Below, one piece after another: positions 1 through 5,973 of a stretch of 7,839 bases of DNA. The translations under genes were made by a program, and so were the position numbers. Source of the DNA: an uncultured Devosia sp. (GTDB lineage Bacteria > Pseudomonadota > Alphaproteobacteria > Rhizobiales > Devosiaceae); NCBI GenBank assembly GCA_946480655.1, contig CAMLKN010000100.1, positions 1 through 7,839 on the forward strand, given 5' to 3'. The notes under the pieces were generated by a model. That model was not told where the DNA came from, made no database searches, and saw only the letters and a program-made list of their open reading frames with translations. Every line of letters starts with the position of its first letter. The stretch's first letter is position 1.

Positions 1-101
1 TCCGCACCGCGCCGATGGTGCGCAATGCCGATGGCGACGTGCTCGCCTTGGGCGGCTGGTCCTTCGACGCACGCGTGAAAGTTGAGCTGCTGATCGACTA
101 G
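1..101 (+). CDS. 3' end of an unidentified protein gene
   Basis: An open frame enters from the left edge (first full codon at position 3) and ends at the TAG at 99-101, leaving 32 visible residues that finish in VKVELLID. Third codon positions are mostly G or C, as in the neighbouring genes, which supports real coding. The visible tail is too short for me to assign a family, and I see no catalytic or binding motif in it. It converges on the anti-sigma factor gene, and the two stop codons share the palindrome CTAG at 98-101, so the genes overlap by 4 bases tail to tail with no room for a terminator between them. Confidence 0.6.
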   Translation, partial: RTAPMVRNADGDVLALGGWSFDARVKVELLID

Positions 102-802
102 ATCTGGTGCACTTCGCCCAGGGCCACGACCGGGCCAGTGGCCTTGCCTTCCGGTGCGCCACCCTTGGGTTCGAGCGTGATGGCGAGAACCGATCCCTCG
201 CCCCAGCCGGCCCGTACCTGCTCGCTCAGCTCGACGACGGACCGCTCGTTGACCGGGATCACGCCCATGGAGATGGGGTCATTGCCGCCCTGGATAGCCC
301 AGAGTTCAAGATCGCGGTCCGAGGGCACATCGCCCGAAAGCGCGGTCAAGCGCACGGTCCCGGCGCCGTCATAGAGCGCGAGGAAGCGCACATCGCTCCC
401 CTCGGCTTCAAGCGCCGCCACCAGTTGTGTGGTCAGCGCGGTGACGCTGGGCGCCGGCTGCATCAGGTTGAAGCCGACAGCGGCCACGGCGACGGCAAGG
501 GCCCCTGCCGCAATCCCACGCCAGAGTGCGAGGCTCTCCCAGAACGATGGCTTGGCTTCCGCTCCGAACAGGCGGGCCTCGACGCGCTCCAGCACGTGCG
601 AAGGCGGGGGCACCTCGGCGAAGTCGCCATCGAGGGCAGCGAACCGGGCGGTCCAGAAATCGCGCTCCTTCTGGAGGACCGGATCGGCCTCGATCAACCG
701 GCCGACGCGGGCATGCTCCGCCGGACCGAGCAGCCCCAGGACATACTCGGCCACCAGCGCCCCGCGCCCGTCACCACTGTTCTCGCCCTGGTCGTCACTC
801 AT
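98..802 (-). CDS. RskA-family membrane anti-sigma factor
   Basis: This 234-residue protein probably holds the adjacent ECF sigma factor inactive at the inner membrane. Residues about 14-56 form the N-terminal sigma-binding segment (AEYVLGLLGPAEHARV, then DPVLQKERDFW), as in RskA-type proteins. One membrane helix lies at about 95-114 (GIAAGALAVAVAAVGF). The periplasmic part, about 118-232, matches the RskA C-terminal domain, with the LELWAI stretch at 165-170 and LAITLEPKGGAPEG at 206-219 followed by TGPVVALG. The protein has no cysteine, so it lacks the zinc-binding HxxxCxxC motif of ZAS anti-sigma factors; release of the sigma factor by membrane proteolysis, as known for RskA, is an inference. 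The start ATG (800-802) overlaps the sigma stop TGA (799-801), implying translational coupling. Only a weak Shine-Dalgarno-like AAGGGA precedes it. The signal sensed cannot be read from the sequence. Confidence 0.9.
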   Translation of the reverse strand: MSDDQGENSGDGRGALVAEYVLGLLGPAEHARVGRLIEADPVLQKERDFWTARFAALDGDFAEVPPPSHVLERVEARLFGAEAKPSFWESLALWRGIAAGALAVAVAAVGFNLMQPAPSVTALTTQLVAALEAEGSDVRFLALYDGAGTVRLTALSGDVPSDRDLELWAIQGGNDPISMGVIPVNERSVVELSEQVRAGWGEGSVLAITLEPKGGAPEGKATGPVVALGEVHQI

Positions 803-1350
803 GCCGTCAGACAGTCCCTTAGTCGAATGAGGCTGCGTCGCAGCCAGGTCCGCATCGTATTGAGCGGCACGGCAAAGCGCTGTGCCAGCTCCTCGTAACT
901 ATAGCCGTCCAGATAGGCGCCGCGAACCGCCTCGGCGCGATCCGGTTCCAGCGTCGCCAAACAGGCTTCAACCCGCGCCCCATCCTCGCTTGATTCTGCA
1001 AGACGTTCCGGATCGGGTGCCGAGTCTGCAATCTCGAGCGCGACATCGAGATCGTCGTTCTCCGGCCGGCGGGCACGTATCATGTCGAGCGCATGATTGC
1101 GGGCAATGGCCACCAGCCAGCTGATGGGCGAATATTGTCCCGGCACGTAGCGGTCGGCGCGCTGCCAGATCTTGATATAGACCTCCTGGATCGCTTCCTC
1201 CGCTTCGGCCCGGTTTTTCAAGATACGCAGCACCACGCCGAAGAGTTTCGCGCTGGTGCGTTGGTAGAGCGTGCGAAAGGCGGCCCGGTCGCGGAGCGAG
1301 CAGCGCGCGATCAGGTCCGCAATGTCGGCGCTGGCAGATTGCACGGCCAT
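799..1350 (-). CDS. ECF-type RNA polymerase sigma factor, SigK/RpoE-like
   Basis: This 183-residue protein directs RNA polymerase to a small set of stress promoters. Region 2 spans about residues 24-92, with [14 protein letters not shown] at 50-63 and the -10-binding helix around [18 protein letters not shown] variable acidic linker follows (about 96-122). Region 4 spans about 127-179, with the helix-turn-helix [20 protein letters not shown] at 151-170 for -35 recognition. The reading frame stays open to a TTG at 1398, but I chose the ATG at 1348-1350 because AGGAGGG lies 10 bases before it and because a likely promoter -10 element covers the TTG. Cysteines are at 17, 130 and 180; the 130/180 pair matches the spacing of the redox disulfide reported for M. 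tuberculosis SigK (133/183). It is cotranscribed with the anti-sigma gene (ATGA overlap), and its regulon is unknown. RskA pairing and the region 4 sequence favour the SigK-like group over ChrR-controlled RpoE. Confidence 0.93.
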   Translation of the reverse strand: MAVQSASADIADLIARCSLRDRAAFRTLYQRTSAKLFGVVLRILKNRAEAEEAIQEVYIKIWQRADRYVPGQYSPISWLVAIARNHALDMIRARRPENDDLDVALEIADSAPDPERLAESSEDGARVEACLATLEPDRAEAVRGAYLDGYSYEELAQRFAVPLNTMRTWLRRSLIRLRDCLTA

Positions 1351-1397
1351 GGGCTGGTGTCCCTCCTGTTCCCAGGTCCAGTTCCCGATGAGAGACA

Positions 1398-1425
1398 AAT
1401 ACGACTCCAGGGGACAACTGGATCA
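1398..1425 (-). promoter_or_regulatory. Predicted ECF promoter of the sigma/anti-sigma operon
   Basis: Read on the minus strand, TGATCC (1425-1420) is followed after 16 bases by CGTATT (1403-1398), giving TGATCC-N18-TA. As I recall, this is the form described for Rhodobacter sphaeroides RpoE promoters, and CGT-type -10 elements are common for ECF sigma factors. Its position, about 50-75 bases upstream of the ATG at 1350, fits an autoregulated promoter with a leader of roughly 40 bases. An inverted repeat, TCCAG-N7-CTGGA (1406-1422), overlaps the -35 and spacer and could be coincidental or an operator. The match is by eye; no transcription start is known. Confidence 0.55.
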
Positions 1426-1525
1426 CCAGCGCCCAAAAAGCCGAGCAAGGGCGTTTCATCGGAACTCGAAATCGAATAGACCCTTTTCCCCGATACGAGG
1501 CCTTGCCAGGGAGCCGCTGACCACC

Positions 1526-2428
1526 ATGACCGATCCTGCCGCCGATACCGACCGGTTCAGCCACGATGCCGGCATCCTTGCCCAGGCCCTGCCCTATATG
1601 CAGCGCTACGAGGGCAAGACCGTCGTGGTGAAGTATGGCGGCCATGCCATGGGCGACCTGAAGCTCGGCCAGGCCTTTGCCCGCGACATCGCCCTCTTGA
1701 AGCAATCCAAGGTCAACCCGATCGTGGTGCATGGCGGTGGGCCGCAGATCGCCTCCATGCTCAAGAACCTGGGCATCGAATCCAAGTTCGAGGGCGGTTT
1801 GCGCGTCACCGACCAGCGCACGATGGAAGTTGTCGAGATGGTCCTGGCCGGCTCGATAAACAAGGAAATCGTCGCCCTGATCAATGCCGAGGGCGAGTGG
1901 GCTATCGGCCTTTGCGGCAAGGACGGCAACATGGTCTTTGCCCGCAAGGCCGAAAAGAAGGTCGTCGACCCAACCTCCAATATCGAGCGCGTGCTCGATC
2001 TCGGCTTCGTCGGCGAGCCGGTGGAAGTCGACCGTACCCTGCTCGATCTGCTGGCCCGTTCGGAGATGATCCCGGTCATTGCCCCCGTGGCGCCCGGCCG
2101 CGACGGCAATACCTACAATATCAATGCCGATACCTTTGCCGGCGCCATTGCCGGCTCGCTCGGCGCCAAGCGCCTTCTGTTCCTCACCGACGTGCCAGGC
2201 GTGCTCGACCGGGATGGCAAGCTTATTCCCGAGCTCACCGTACGGGACGCCAAGGCACTCATCGCCGATGGCACCATCTCTGGCGGCATGATCCCCAAGG
2301 TCGAAACCTGCCTGGAAGCCCTCGACAATGGCGTGGAGGGTGTCGTCATCCTCAACGGCAAGCAGCCCCATGTGGTGCTGGTCGAGCTCTTCACCGAATT
2401 CGGTGCCGGCACGCTGATCGTCCGCTGA
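1526..2428 (+). CDS. argB: Acetylglutamate kinase
   Basis: ArgB phosphorylates N-acetylglutamate with ATP, the second step of arginine synthesis, in the cytoplasm. The 300-residue product has family-typical length and shows the amino-acid-kinase motifs in order: [11 protein letters not shown] (33-43), VVHGGGPQI (67-75), [20 protein letters not shown] (90-109), [20 protein letters not shown] (198-217), LTDVPGVL (220-227) and [14 protein letters not shown] (253-266). The extra N-terminal stretch, about residues 12-28 ([12 protein letters not shown]), resembles the N-terminal helix of arginine-inhibited hexameric ArgB enzymes, so feedback inhibition is likely but inferred. The start ATG at 1526 is preceded by AGGGAG at a rather long distance of 12 bases. 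The frame is open further upstream to 1271, but that part runs antisense through the sigma gene and shows no ArgB homology. The gene is divergent from the sigma gene across a 175-base gap. Short copies of its 3' end recur downstream. Confidence 0.98.
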   Translation: MTDPAADTDRFSHDAGILAQALPYMQRYEGKTVVVKYGGHAMGDLKLGQAFARDIALLKQSKVNPIVVHGGGPQIASMLKNLGIESKFEGGLRVTDQRTMEVVEMVLAGSINKEIVALINAEGEWAIGLCGKDGNMVFARKAEKKVVDPTSNIERVLDLGFVGEPVEVDRTLLDLLARSEMIPVIAPVAPGRDGNTYNINADTFAGAIAGSLGAKRLLFLTDVPGVLDRDGKLIPELTVRDAKALIADGTISGGMIPKVETCLEALDNGVEGVVILNGKQPHVVLVELFTEFGAGTLIVR

Positions 2429-2452
2429 TCCGGCCGATTCATCGTCCGCTAA
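2406..2452 (+). repeat. argB 3' tail and an in-frame short copy after its stop
   Basis: The 10-mer ATCGTCCGCT occurs at 2417-2426, encoding the end of ArgB, and again at 2441-2450, exactly 24 bases later. Both copies run into a stop codon in the same frame: TGA (2426-2428) and TAA (2450-2452). Reading through the first stop would add SGRFIVR before the second stop. The segment 2406-2428 also has a 21/23 match at 3294-3316. Confidence 0.6.
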
Positions 2453-2459
2453 CCATTCC

Positions 2460-2481
2460 CCCCATCGGGGCCGTTTTGGCC
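2460..2481 (+). terminator. Possible weak terminator after argB
   Basis: Two mutually exclusive small hairpins can form here: CCCC-ATC-GGGG (2460-2470), followed shortly by TTTT (2474-2477), and GGCC-GTTTT-GGCC (2469-2481). Both stems are only 4 base pairs and the T run is short, so termination may be weak or absent. The position, about 30-50 bases after the argB stop, is suitable. Confidence 0.25.
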
Positions 2482-2515
2482 TCGGTGTGGCACTTTGGAC
2501 ATAGCGGGGCCCGAC

Positions 2516-2531
2516 AAATTCGTGGCAATTT
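2516..2531 (+). promoter_or_regulatory. Short AT-rich inverted repeat upstream of the outer-membrane protein gene
   Basis: AAATT-CGTGGC-AATTT is a perfect 5-base inverted repeat lying 30-45 bases before the start codon, in a patch richer in A and T than its surroundings. It could be an operator or lie in a promoter region. I find no convincing -35/-10 pair beside it. Confidence 0.25.
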
Positions 2532-2560
2532 TAAGCACTTGCTGTTGTGGGGGTAGCTTC

Positions 2561-3241
2561 ATGCGTATGTCGATCAGGACCGTTGCCGCTTTGGCTGCCG
2601 CAATCATCGGGCTGGGCGGGGCCGCGGCACAGGCACAATCGCTCATGATTGCACCCTCCATCAATGCCCAGGCCTACCAGCCCACCTACTCTGCCTGGGA
2701 CGGGTTCTATATCGGCGCCCAGGGCTCGCTGATCGGCATAAAATCCCATGAGATCAATGCGGGCGTTCCCGCTCCCGATACCCTCTTGGGTGATATCGGT
2801 GGCAGCGCCGGCATCTTTGCCGGCTATCGCTACCAGGTCACCGACTGGCTGGTGGCGGGCGTCGATGTCGAAGCCAACAATGTCGCCACCCAGTTCGACT
2901 GGACCGGCCTGCGCTATGGCGGCATGATGTGGGATGCGGCGGTCCGCGCGACGCTGGGCTATCCCGTTGCGCCCAATGTTTTGGCCTATGGGACCGTCGG
3001 CTATTCCTGGGCCCGCTTCGACATGTCGCCATTCACCGGCACGGCGGACTCGGCCTTTACGGCCGGCGGCTGGCAGCTGGGCATCGGCACCGACATCCTG
3101 GTCACCGAGAATGTCATGGCTCGCCTCAATGCCACCTGGACCCATTATGGCGTCAACAGCTGGACTCGCGGCGGCGCTGCCTATGGCTCAAGCGAGCCCA
3201 GCGATGTCGTGGTGCGCGCCGGTCTCGCCTGGAAATTCTAG
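2561..3241 (+). CDS. Outer-membrane beta-barrel protein, Omp25/31-like
   Basis: The 226-residue product is a predicted small outer-membrane barrel of the rhizobial Omp25/Omp31 type. A signal peptide is clear: MRMSIR, then a hydrophobic AALAAAIIGLGG core, then AAAQA with likely cleavage after residue 25. The mature part alternates polar and aromatic residues in strand-like segments: WDGFYIGAQGSLIG, IFAGYRYQVTDWLVAGVDVE, AAVRATLGYPV, LAYGTVGYSWARF, WQLGIGTDILV, NVMARLNATWTHYG. It ends in VVRAGLAWKF, the terminal phenylalanine expected for BAM-dependent insertion. I chose ATG 2561 because GGGGG (2549-2553) sits 7 bases before it and the signal peptide starts there; the open frame reaches back to a TTG at 2495. 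The specific role (structural or pore) cannot be told. It lies 132 bases after argB and is followed by a possible terminator, so it may be a single-gene unit. Confidence 0.88.
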   Translation: MRMSIRTVAALAAAIIGLGGAAAQAQSLMIAPSINAQAYQPTYSAWDGFYIGAQGSLIGIKSHEINAGVPAPDTLLGDIGGSAGIFAGYRYQVTDWLVAGVDVEANNVATQFDWTGLRYGGMMWDAAVRATLGYPVAPNVLAYGTVGYSWARFDMSPFTGTADSAFTAGGWQLGIGTDILVTENVMARLNATWTHYGVNSWTRGGAAYGSSEPSDVVVRAGLAWKF

Positions 3242-3293
3242 GCCGCCCGGATTGAGCCTGGCCAGATCCGCAAACCCTTGGCCGGATATGACA

Positions 3294-3316
3294 CCGGCAT
3301 GCTGATCGTGCGCTGA
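3294..3316 (+). repeat. Near copy of the argB 3' end downstream of the barrel gene
   Basis: This 23-base stretch matches 2406-2428 at 21 positions (differences at 3300 and 3310) and keeps the same codon phase, reading TGMLIVR then TGA where argB reads AGTLIVR then TGA. It is also in frame with the barrel gene, beyond that gene's TAG. With its partner it flanks the barrel gene as a direct repeat 888 bases apart. No similarity is evident on either side of the match. Confidence 0.55.
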
Positions 3317-3320
3317 AAAG

Positions 3321-3342
3321 TACCCGCCTGGGTAAAGTTTTT
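3321..3342 (+). terminator. Probable intrinsic terminator after the outer-membrane protein gene
   Basis: A perfect hairpin, TACCC-GCCT-GGGTA (3321-3334), is followed after AAG by five T residues (3338-3342), about 80 bases past the barrel gene stop. The stem is short but the arrangement is that of a Rho-independent terminator. A second small hairpin, CGTG-TCG-CACG, starts at 3345. Confidence 0.45.
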
Positions 3343-3376
3343 CCCGTGTCGCACGGCGAAAGCAAAGGAATGCACG

Positions 3377-3411
3377 TCAATTCTCTACCTGATTGATAGG
3401 GTATGGCCTAT
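3377..3411 (+). promoter_or_regulatory. Two overlapping inverted repeats upstream of the TSUP exporter gene
   Basis: TCAAT-N10-ATTGA (3377-3396) and ATAGG-N6-CCTAT (3396-3411) sit end to end in an AT-rich patch 30-64 bases before the start codon. Both arms pair perfectly in each. This is where an operator would be expected, but I cannot match either to a named regulator, and no clear -35/-10 pair is visible. Confidence 0.35.
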
Positions 3412-3440
3412 TTTCGCTCCATCCTAACCGGGAGGGCGGC

Positions 3441-4217
3441 GTGGGTTCCGAATTTTTCATTTTTGCCGTGGTGGGTTTCTTTGCCCAGATTGTCGATGGC
3501 GCATTGGGCATGGCCTATGGCGTGGTGAGTACCACCATGCTCCTGTCCTTCGGCGTCCCGCCTGCGGCCGCGTCGGCCAGCGTCCATGCGGCCGAAATGT
3601 TCACCACGGCCGCCTCGGCGACCTCCCATGTCAGCCATCGCAACGTCAATTGGCGCCTGTTCTGGTATCTCGCCCCCGCCGGTATTCTCGGCGGCGTCCT
3701 CGGCACCTATGTGCTGACCGGTATCGACGGCGCCATGCTCCGACCCTTCGTCACCGTCTATCTGGGCCTATTGGGCGTCTACATCCTCTTCCGCGCCTTC
3801 CGTGCCCGCGCGCCCTACCATGAGCACAGCGCCAGCTTCACCGCGCCACTGGGCATCGTCGGCGGGTTCGTCGATGCGGCCGGCGGTGGTGGCTGGGGCC
3901 CCATCGTCACCTCCAGCCTCATCGGCTCGGGCGGCGCCCCGCGCTATGTCGTCGGTACGGTCAACACCGTCGAATTCTTCGTCACGACAGCCGTCTCCGT
4001 GGCCTTCCTCACGGCCTTGCTGACCGGCCATTGGGAAGAAGCGGAAGGCATCGGTCCCCACCTGTGGTCCGTTGCGGGCCTCGTGGTTGGCGGTATCCTG
4101 GCGGCACCCCTCGCCGGCTTCGTGGTTCGCCTTATCCCGGCCCGGCGTCTGATGATCCTGGTTGGCGGCCTCGTCATCGCCTTGGCGGGCTACCAGACCT
4201 GGCAACTCCTGACCTGA
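3441..4217 (+). CDS. TSUP (TauE/SafE) family anion exporter
   Basis: This is a 258-residue inner-membrane protein of the sulfite exporter TauE/SafE (TSUP) family, whose members move sulfite, sulfoacetate or other small organosulfur and carboxylate anions. The family's internal duplication is visible: repeat 1 at about 8-62 (VVGFFAQIVDGALGMAYGVV, then HAAEMFTTAASATSH) and repeat 2 at about 136-190 (LGIVGGFVDAAGGGGWGPIV, then GTVNTVEFFVTTAVS). About eight hydrophobic segments are present, including 73-93, 101-118, 208-229 and 236-252. I chose the GTG at 3441 because GGAGG lies 5 bases before it and the first membrane segment follows at once; a TTG at 3393 would add 16 polar residues. No sulfur-metabolism gene is nearby, so the substrate is unknown. 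It is flanked by a probable terminator upstream and a 65-base gap to ilvA. Confidence 0.9.
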   Translation: MGSEFFIFAVVGFFAQIVDGALGMAYGVVSTTMLLSFGVPPAAASASVHAAEMFTTAASATSHVSHRNVNWRLFWYLAPAGILGGVLGTYVLTGIDGAMLRPFVTVYLGLLGVYILFRAFRARAPYHEHSASFTAPLGIVGGFVDAAGGGGWGPIVTSSLIGSGGAPRYVVGTVNTVEFFVTTAVSVAFLTALLTGHWEEAEGIGPHLWSVAGLVVGGILAAPLAGFVVRLIPARRLMILVGGLVIALAGYQTWQLLT

Positions 4218-4230
4218 GGCCGGACGCCTG

Positions 4231-4259
4231 TTGACATTTCAGCGCGGTCAGCGTCCATC
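4231..4259 (+). promoter_or_regulatory. Possible promoter for ilvA
   Basis: A perfect TTGACA lies at 4231-4236 in the 65-base gap before ilvA. At 17-base spacing the -10 position (4254-4259) reads TCCATC, a poor match to TATAAT, so only the -35 half is convincing. The alternative is readthrough from the exporter gene. Confidence 0.3.
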
Positions 4260-4282
4260 ACCGGCATTTCCGGGGAAGTGCC

Positions 4283-5800
4283 ATGACCGATTATGTCCGC
4301 AAGATCCTGACCTCGTCGGTCTATGAAGTGGCCGAGCAGACCCCGCTCGAAAAGATGGATCTGCTCTCCGCCCGGCTTGGCCGCACCATCCTGGTCAAGC
4401 GCGAGGACCTGCAGCCGGTCTTCTCCTTCAAGATCCGCGGCGCCCACAACCGCATCGTGCATCTTTCGGCTGAGGAACGCGCCCGCGGCGTTATCTGCGC
4501 CTCGGCGGGCAACCATGCCCAGGGCGTTGCCCTCTCGGCGACGCGGCTGGGCATCCGCGCCATCGTGGTCATGCCCACCACGACCCCGATCATCAAGGTC
4601 AATGCGGTCAGGCGCCTGGGCGGCGAGGTTGTCCTGTTCGGCGACGGTTTCGACGCCGCCCGCGCCCATGCGTCCAGCCTCGCCGAGCGCCATGGCTATG
4701 TATTCGTCCACCCCTTCGACGACCCCGACGTCATTGCCGGCCAGGGGACGGTGGGACTCGAACTGATGCGCCAGCACCCCGAGCCGATCGGCGCCATCTA
4801 TGTGCCGGTGGGCGGTGGCGGTCTCGCGGCCGGCATTGCCAGCTTCGTCAAATTCCTGCGGCCCGAAATCCGCGTCATCGGCGTCGAGCCGGAGGAAGCG
4901 GCCAGCATGAAGGCGGCGATCGCCGCCGGCCGGCCGGTGCCGCTCGACCAGGTGGGCCTGTTCGCCGACGGCGTCGCGGTACGCCAGGTGGGCGAGGAAA
5001 CCTTCCGCCTCTGCCGGGAACTGCTCGACGACATCGTGACGGTCACAGCCGACGAGATCTGTGCCGCCATCAAGGATATCTTTGACGATCACCGCGCCAT
5101 CACCGAACCCGCAGGTGCACTGGCCCTCGCCGGCCTCCGGCGCGATATCGAAAACGGCAATGCACCCGAGGGTGCCCTCATCGCCATCAATTCGGGCGCC
5201 AACGTCAATTTCGACCGACTGCGCTACGTGGCCGAACGGGCCGAGATCGGCGAACGGGCGGAAGCCCTGCTGGCGGTGACCATTCCCGAGCGCCCGGGTT
5301 CCTACCGGGCCTTCATTCGCCTGGTCGGCAGCCGCTCGATCACCGAATTCAACTATCGCTACGCGGCCGGGGCCAGCGCCCATATCTTTGTCGGCATCAA
5401 GCTTTCGGGGGGCGACGCGGAAAAGCAGGACATCATTGCCATGCTGGAGGCCAATGGGCTCAAGGTCACCGACCTCACCGACAACGAGGTGGCCAAGCTC
5501 CATGTCCGCCACATGGTGGGCGGCCGGGCGGCGGGCATTGCCCATGAAATGGTATTCCGCTTCCAGTTCCCCGAGCGCCCCGGCGCATTGCTCAAGTTTC
5601 TCGAAGGCCTCAATGACGCCTGGAACATCACCCTGTTCCATTATCGCAACCACGGCGCCGACTATGGCCGCGTGCTGGTGGGCATCGAGGTTCCGCCCGA
5701 AACGCGCGACGATCTGTTCGTCCATATCGACGCCATCGGCTTCCCCTTCTGGGACGAGACCGAGAACCCGGCCTATCGCCAGTTTCTCAATCTGCAATAG
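4283..5800 (+). CDS. ilvA: Threonine dehydratase (threonine ammonia-lyase), biosynthetic
   Basis: IlvA deaminates threonine to 2-oxobutanoate with pyridoxal phosphate, the first committed step of isoleucine synthesis, in the cytoplasm. The 505-residue length matches the long biosynthetic form (E. coli about 514). The catalytic domain shows the cofactor lysine K50 in VFSFKIRGAHNR (46-57), SAGNHAQG (74-81), the phosphate-binding glycine loop PVGGGGLAAG (175-184) and SGAN (304-307). Two ACT-like regulatory modules follow, at about 328-400 (LLAVTIPERPGSYRAFIRLV) and 423-495 (MVFRFQFPERPGALLKFLEG). That architecture fits isoleucine inhibition and valine relief as known for the family, which excludes the short catabolic TdcB type. 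The start ATG has GGGGAAG just upstream (4272-4278). No other ilv or leu gene is in the window, so it appears to stand apart from the rest of the pathway. Confidence 0.97.
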   Translation: MTDYVRKILTSSVYEVAEQTPLEKMDLLSARLGRTILVKREDLQPVFSFKIRGAHNRIVHLSAEERARGVICASAGNHAQGVALSATRLGIRAIVVMPTTTPIIKVNAVRRLGGEVVLFGDGFDAARAHASSLAERHGYVFVHPFDDPDVIAGQGTVGLELMRQHPEPIGAIYVPVGGGGLAAGIASFVKFLRPEIRVIGVEPEEAASMKAAIAAGRPVPLDQVGLFADGVAVRQVGEETFRLCRELLDDIVTVTADEICAAIKDIFDDHRAITEPAGALALAGLRRDIENGNAPEGALIAINSGANVNFDRLRYVAERAEIGERAEALLAVTIPERPGSYRAFIRLVGSRSITEFNYRYAAGASAHIFVGIKLSGGDAEKQDIIAMLEANGLKVTDLTDNEVAKLHVRHMVGGRAAGIAHEMVFRFQFPERPGALLKFLEGLNDAWNITLFHYRNHGADYGRVLVGIEVPPETRDDLFVHIDAIGFPFWDETENPAYRQFLNLQ

Positions 5801-5837
5801 GGCTTAAAGACCCCCGGGCAGACATTAGGTTGAAATA

Positions 5838-5856
5838 AACCGCGTCTATAGCGGTT
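5838..5856 (+). promoter_or_regulatory. Inverted repeat in the leader region of the unknown secreted protein
   Basis: AACCGC-GTCTATA-GCGGTT is a perfect 6-base inverted repeat in the 173-base gap after ilvA. The loop contains TATAGC (5847-5852), which could act as a -10, so this may be an operator over a promoter. No T run follows on the plus strand; on the minus strand TTTATTT follows, so it is not a clean terminator for ilvA. A second small repeat, CCTT-CGC-AAGG, lies at 5890-5900. The rest of the gap shows nothing else I can name. Confidence 0.35.
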
Positions 5857-5973
5857 CGACCTATTTCCGCCACGACCCCATTGCATTTGCCTTCGCAAGG
5901 GGCAATCTGCACACACACCGCGCTGGACTGGGGGGCACCGGTCGCGCGCCTGTCATTTCGAGGGAAATCAAAG

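Noticed and set aside
1351..1398. Longer sigma factor starting at the TTG at 1398
   Set aside because: The TTG overlaps the predicted -10 element, the extra 16 residues do not look like sigma factor sequence, and a strong ribosome binding site precedes the ATG at 1350.
1461..1485. GGAAC-N16-CCTT before argB, resembling the EcfG general stress promoter (GGAAC-N16/17-CGTT)
   Set aside because: The conserved G of CGTT is missing, and a biosynthetic argB is not an expected general stress target; probably chance.
968..2371. Long open frame (467 codons) on the minus strand across argB
   Set aside because: It runs antisense through argB and part of the sigma gene. ArgB motifs are unambiguous on the plus strand, and such frames are expected opposite GC-rich genes.
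3242..3316. Readthrough extension of the barrel protein past its TAG to the TGA at 3314-3316 (24 residues)
   Set aside because: The barrel already ends in the expected terminal phenylalanine, so an extension would disrupt the insertion signal. The shared frame is noted only for the repeat analysis.
3393..3440. Longer exporter starting at the TTG at 3393
   Set aside because: It would add polar residues before the first membrane segment and lies inside the inverted repeats; GTG at 3441 has GGAGG at proper spacing.
4190..5797. Long open frame (535 codons) on the minus strand across ilvA
   Set aside because: It is a shadow of the clear ilvA gene; its translation has no recognisable domain and mirrors GC-rich codon use.
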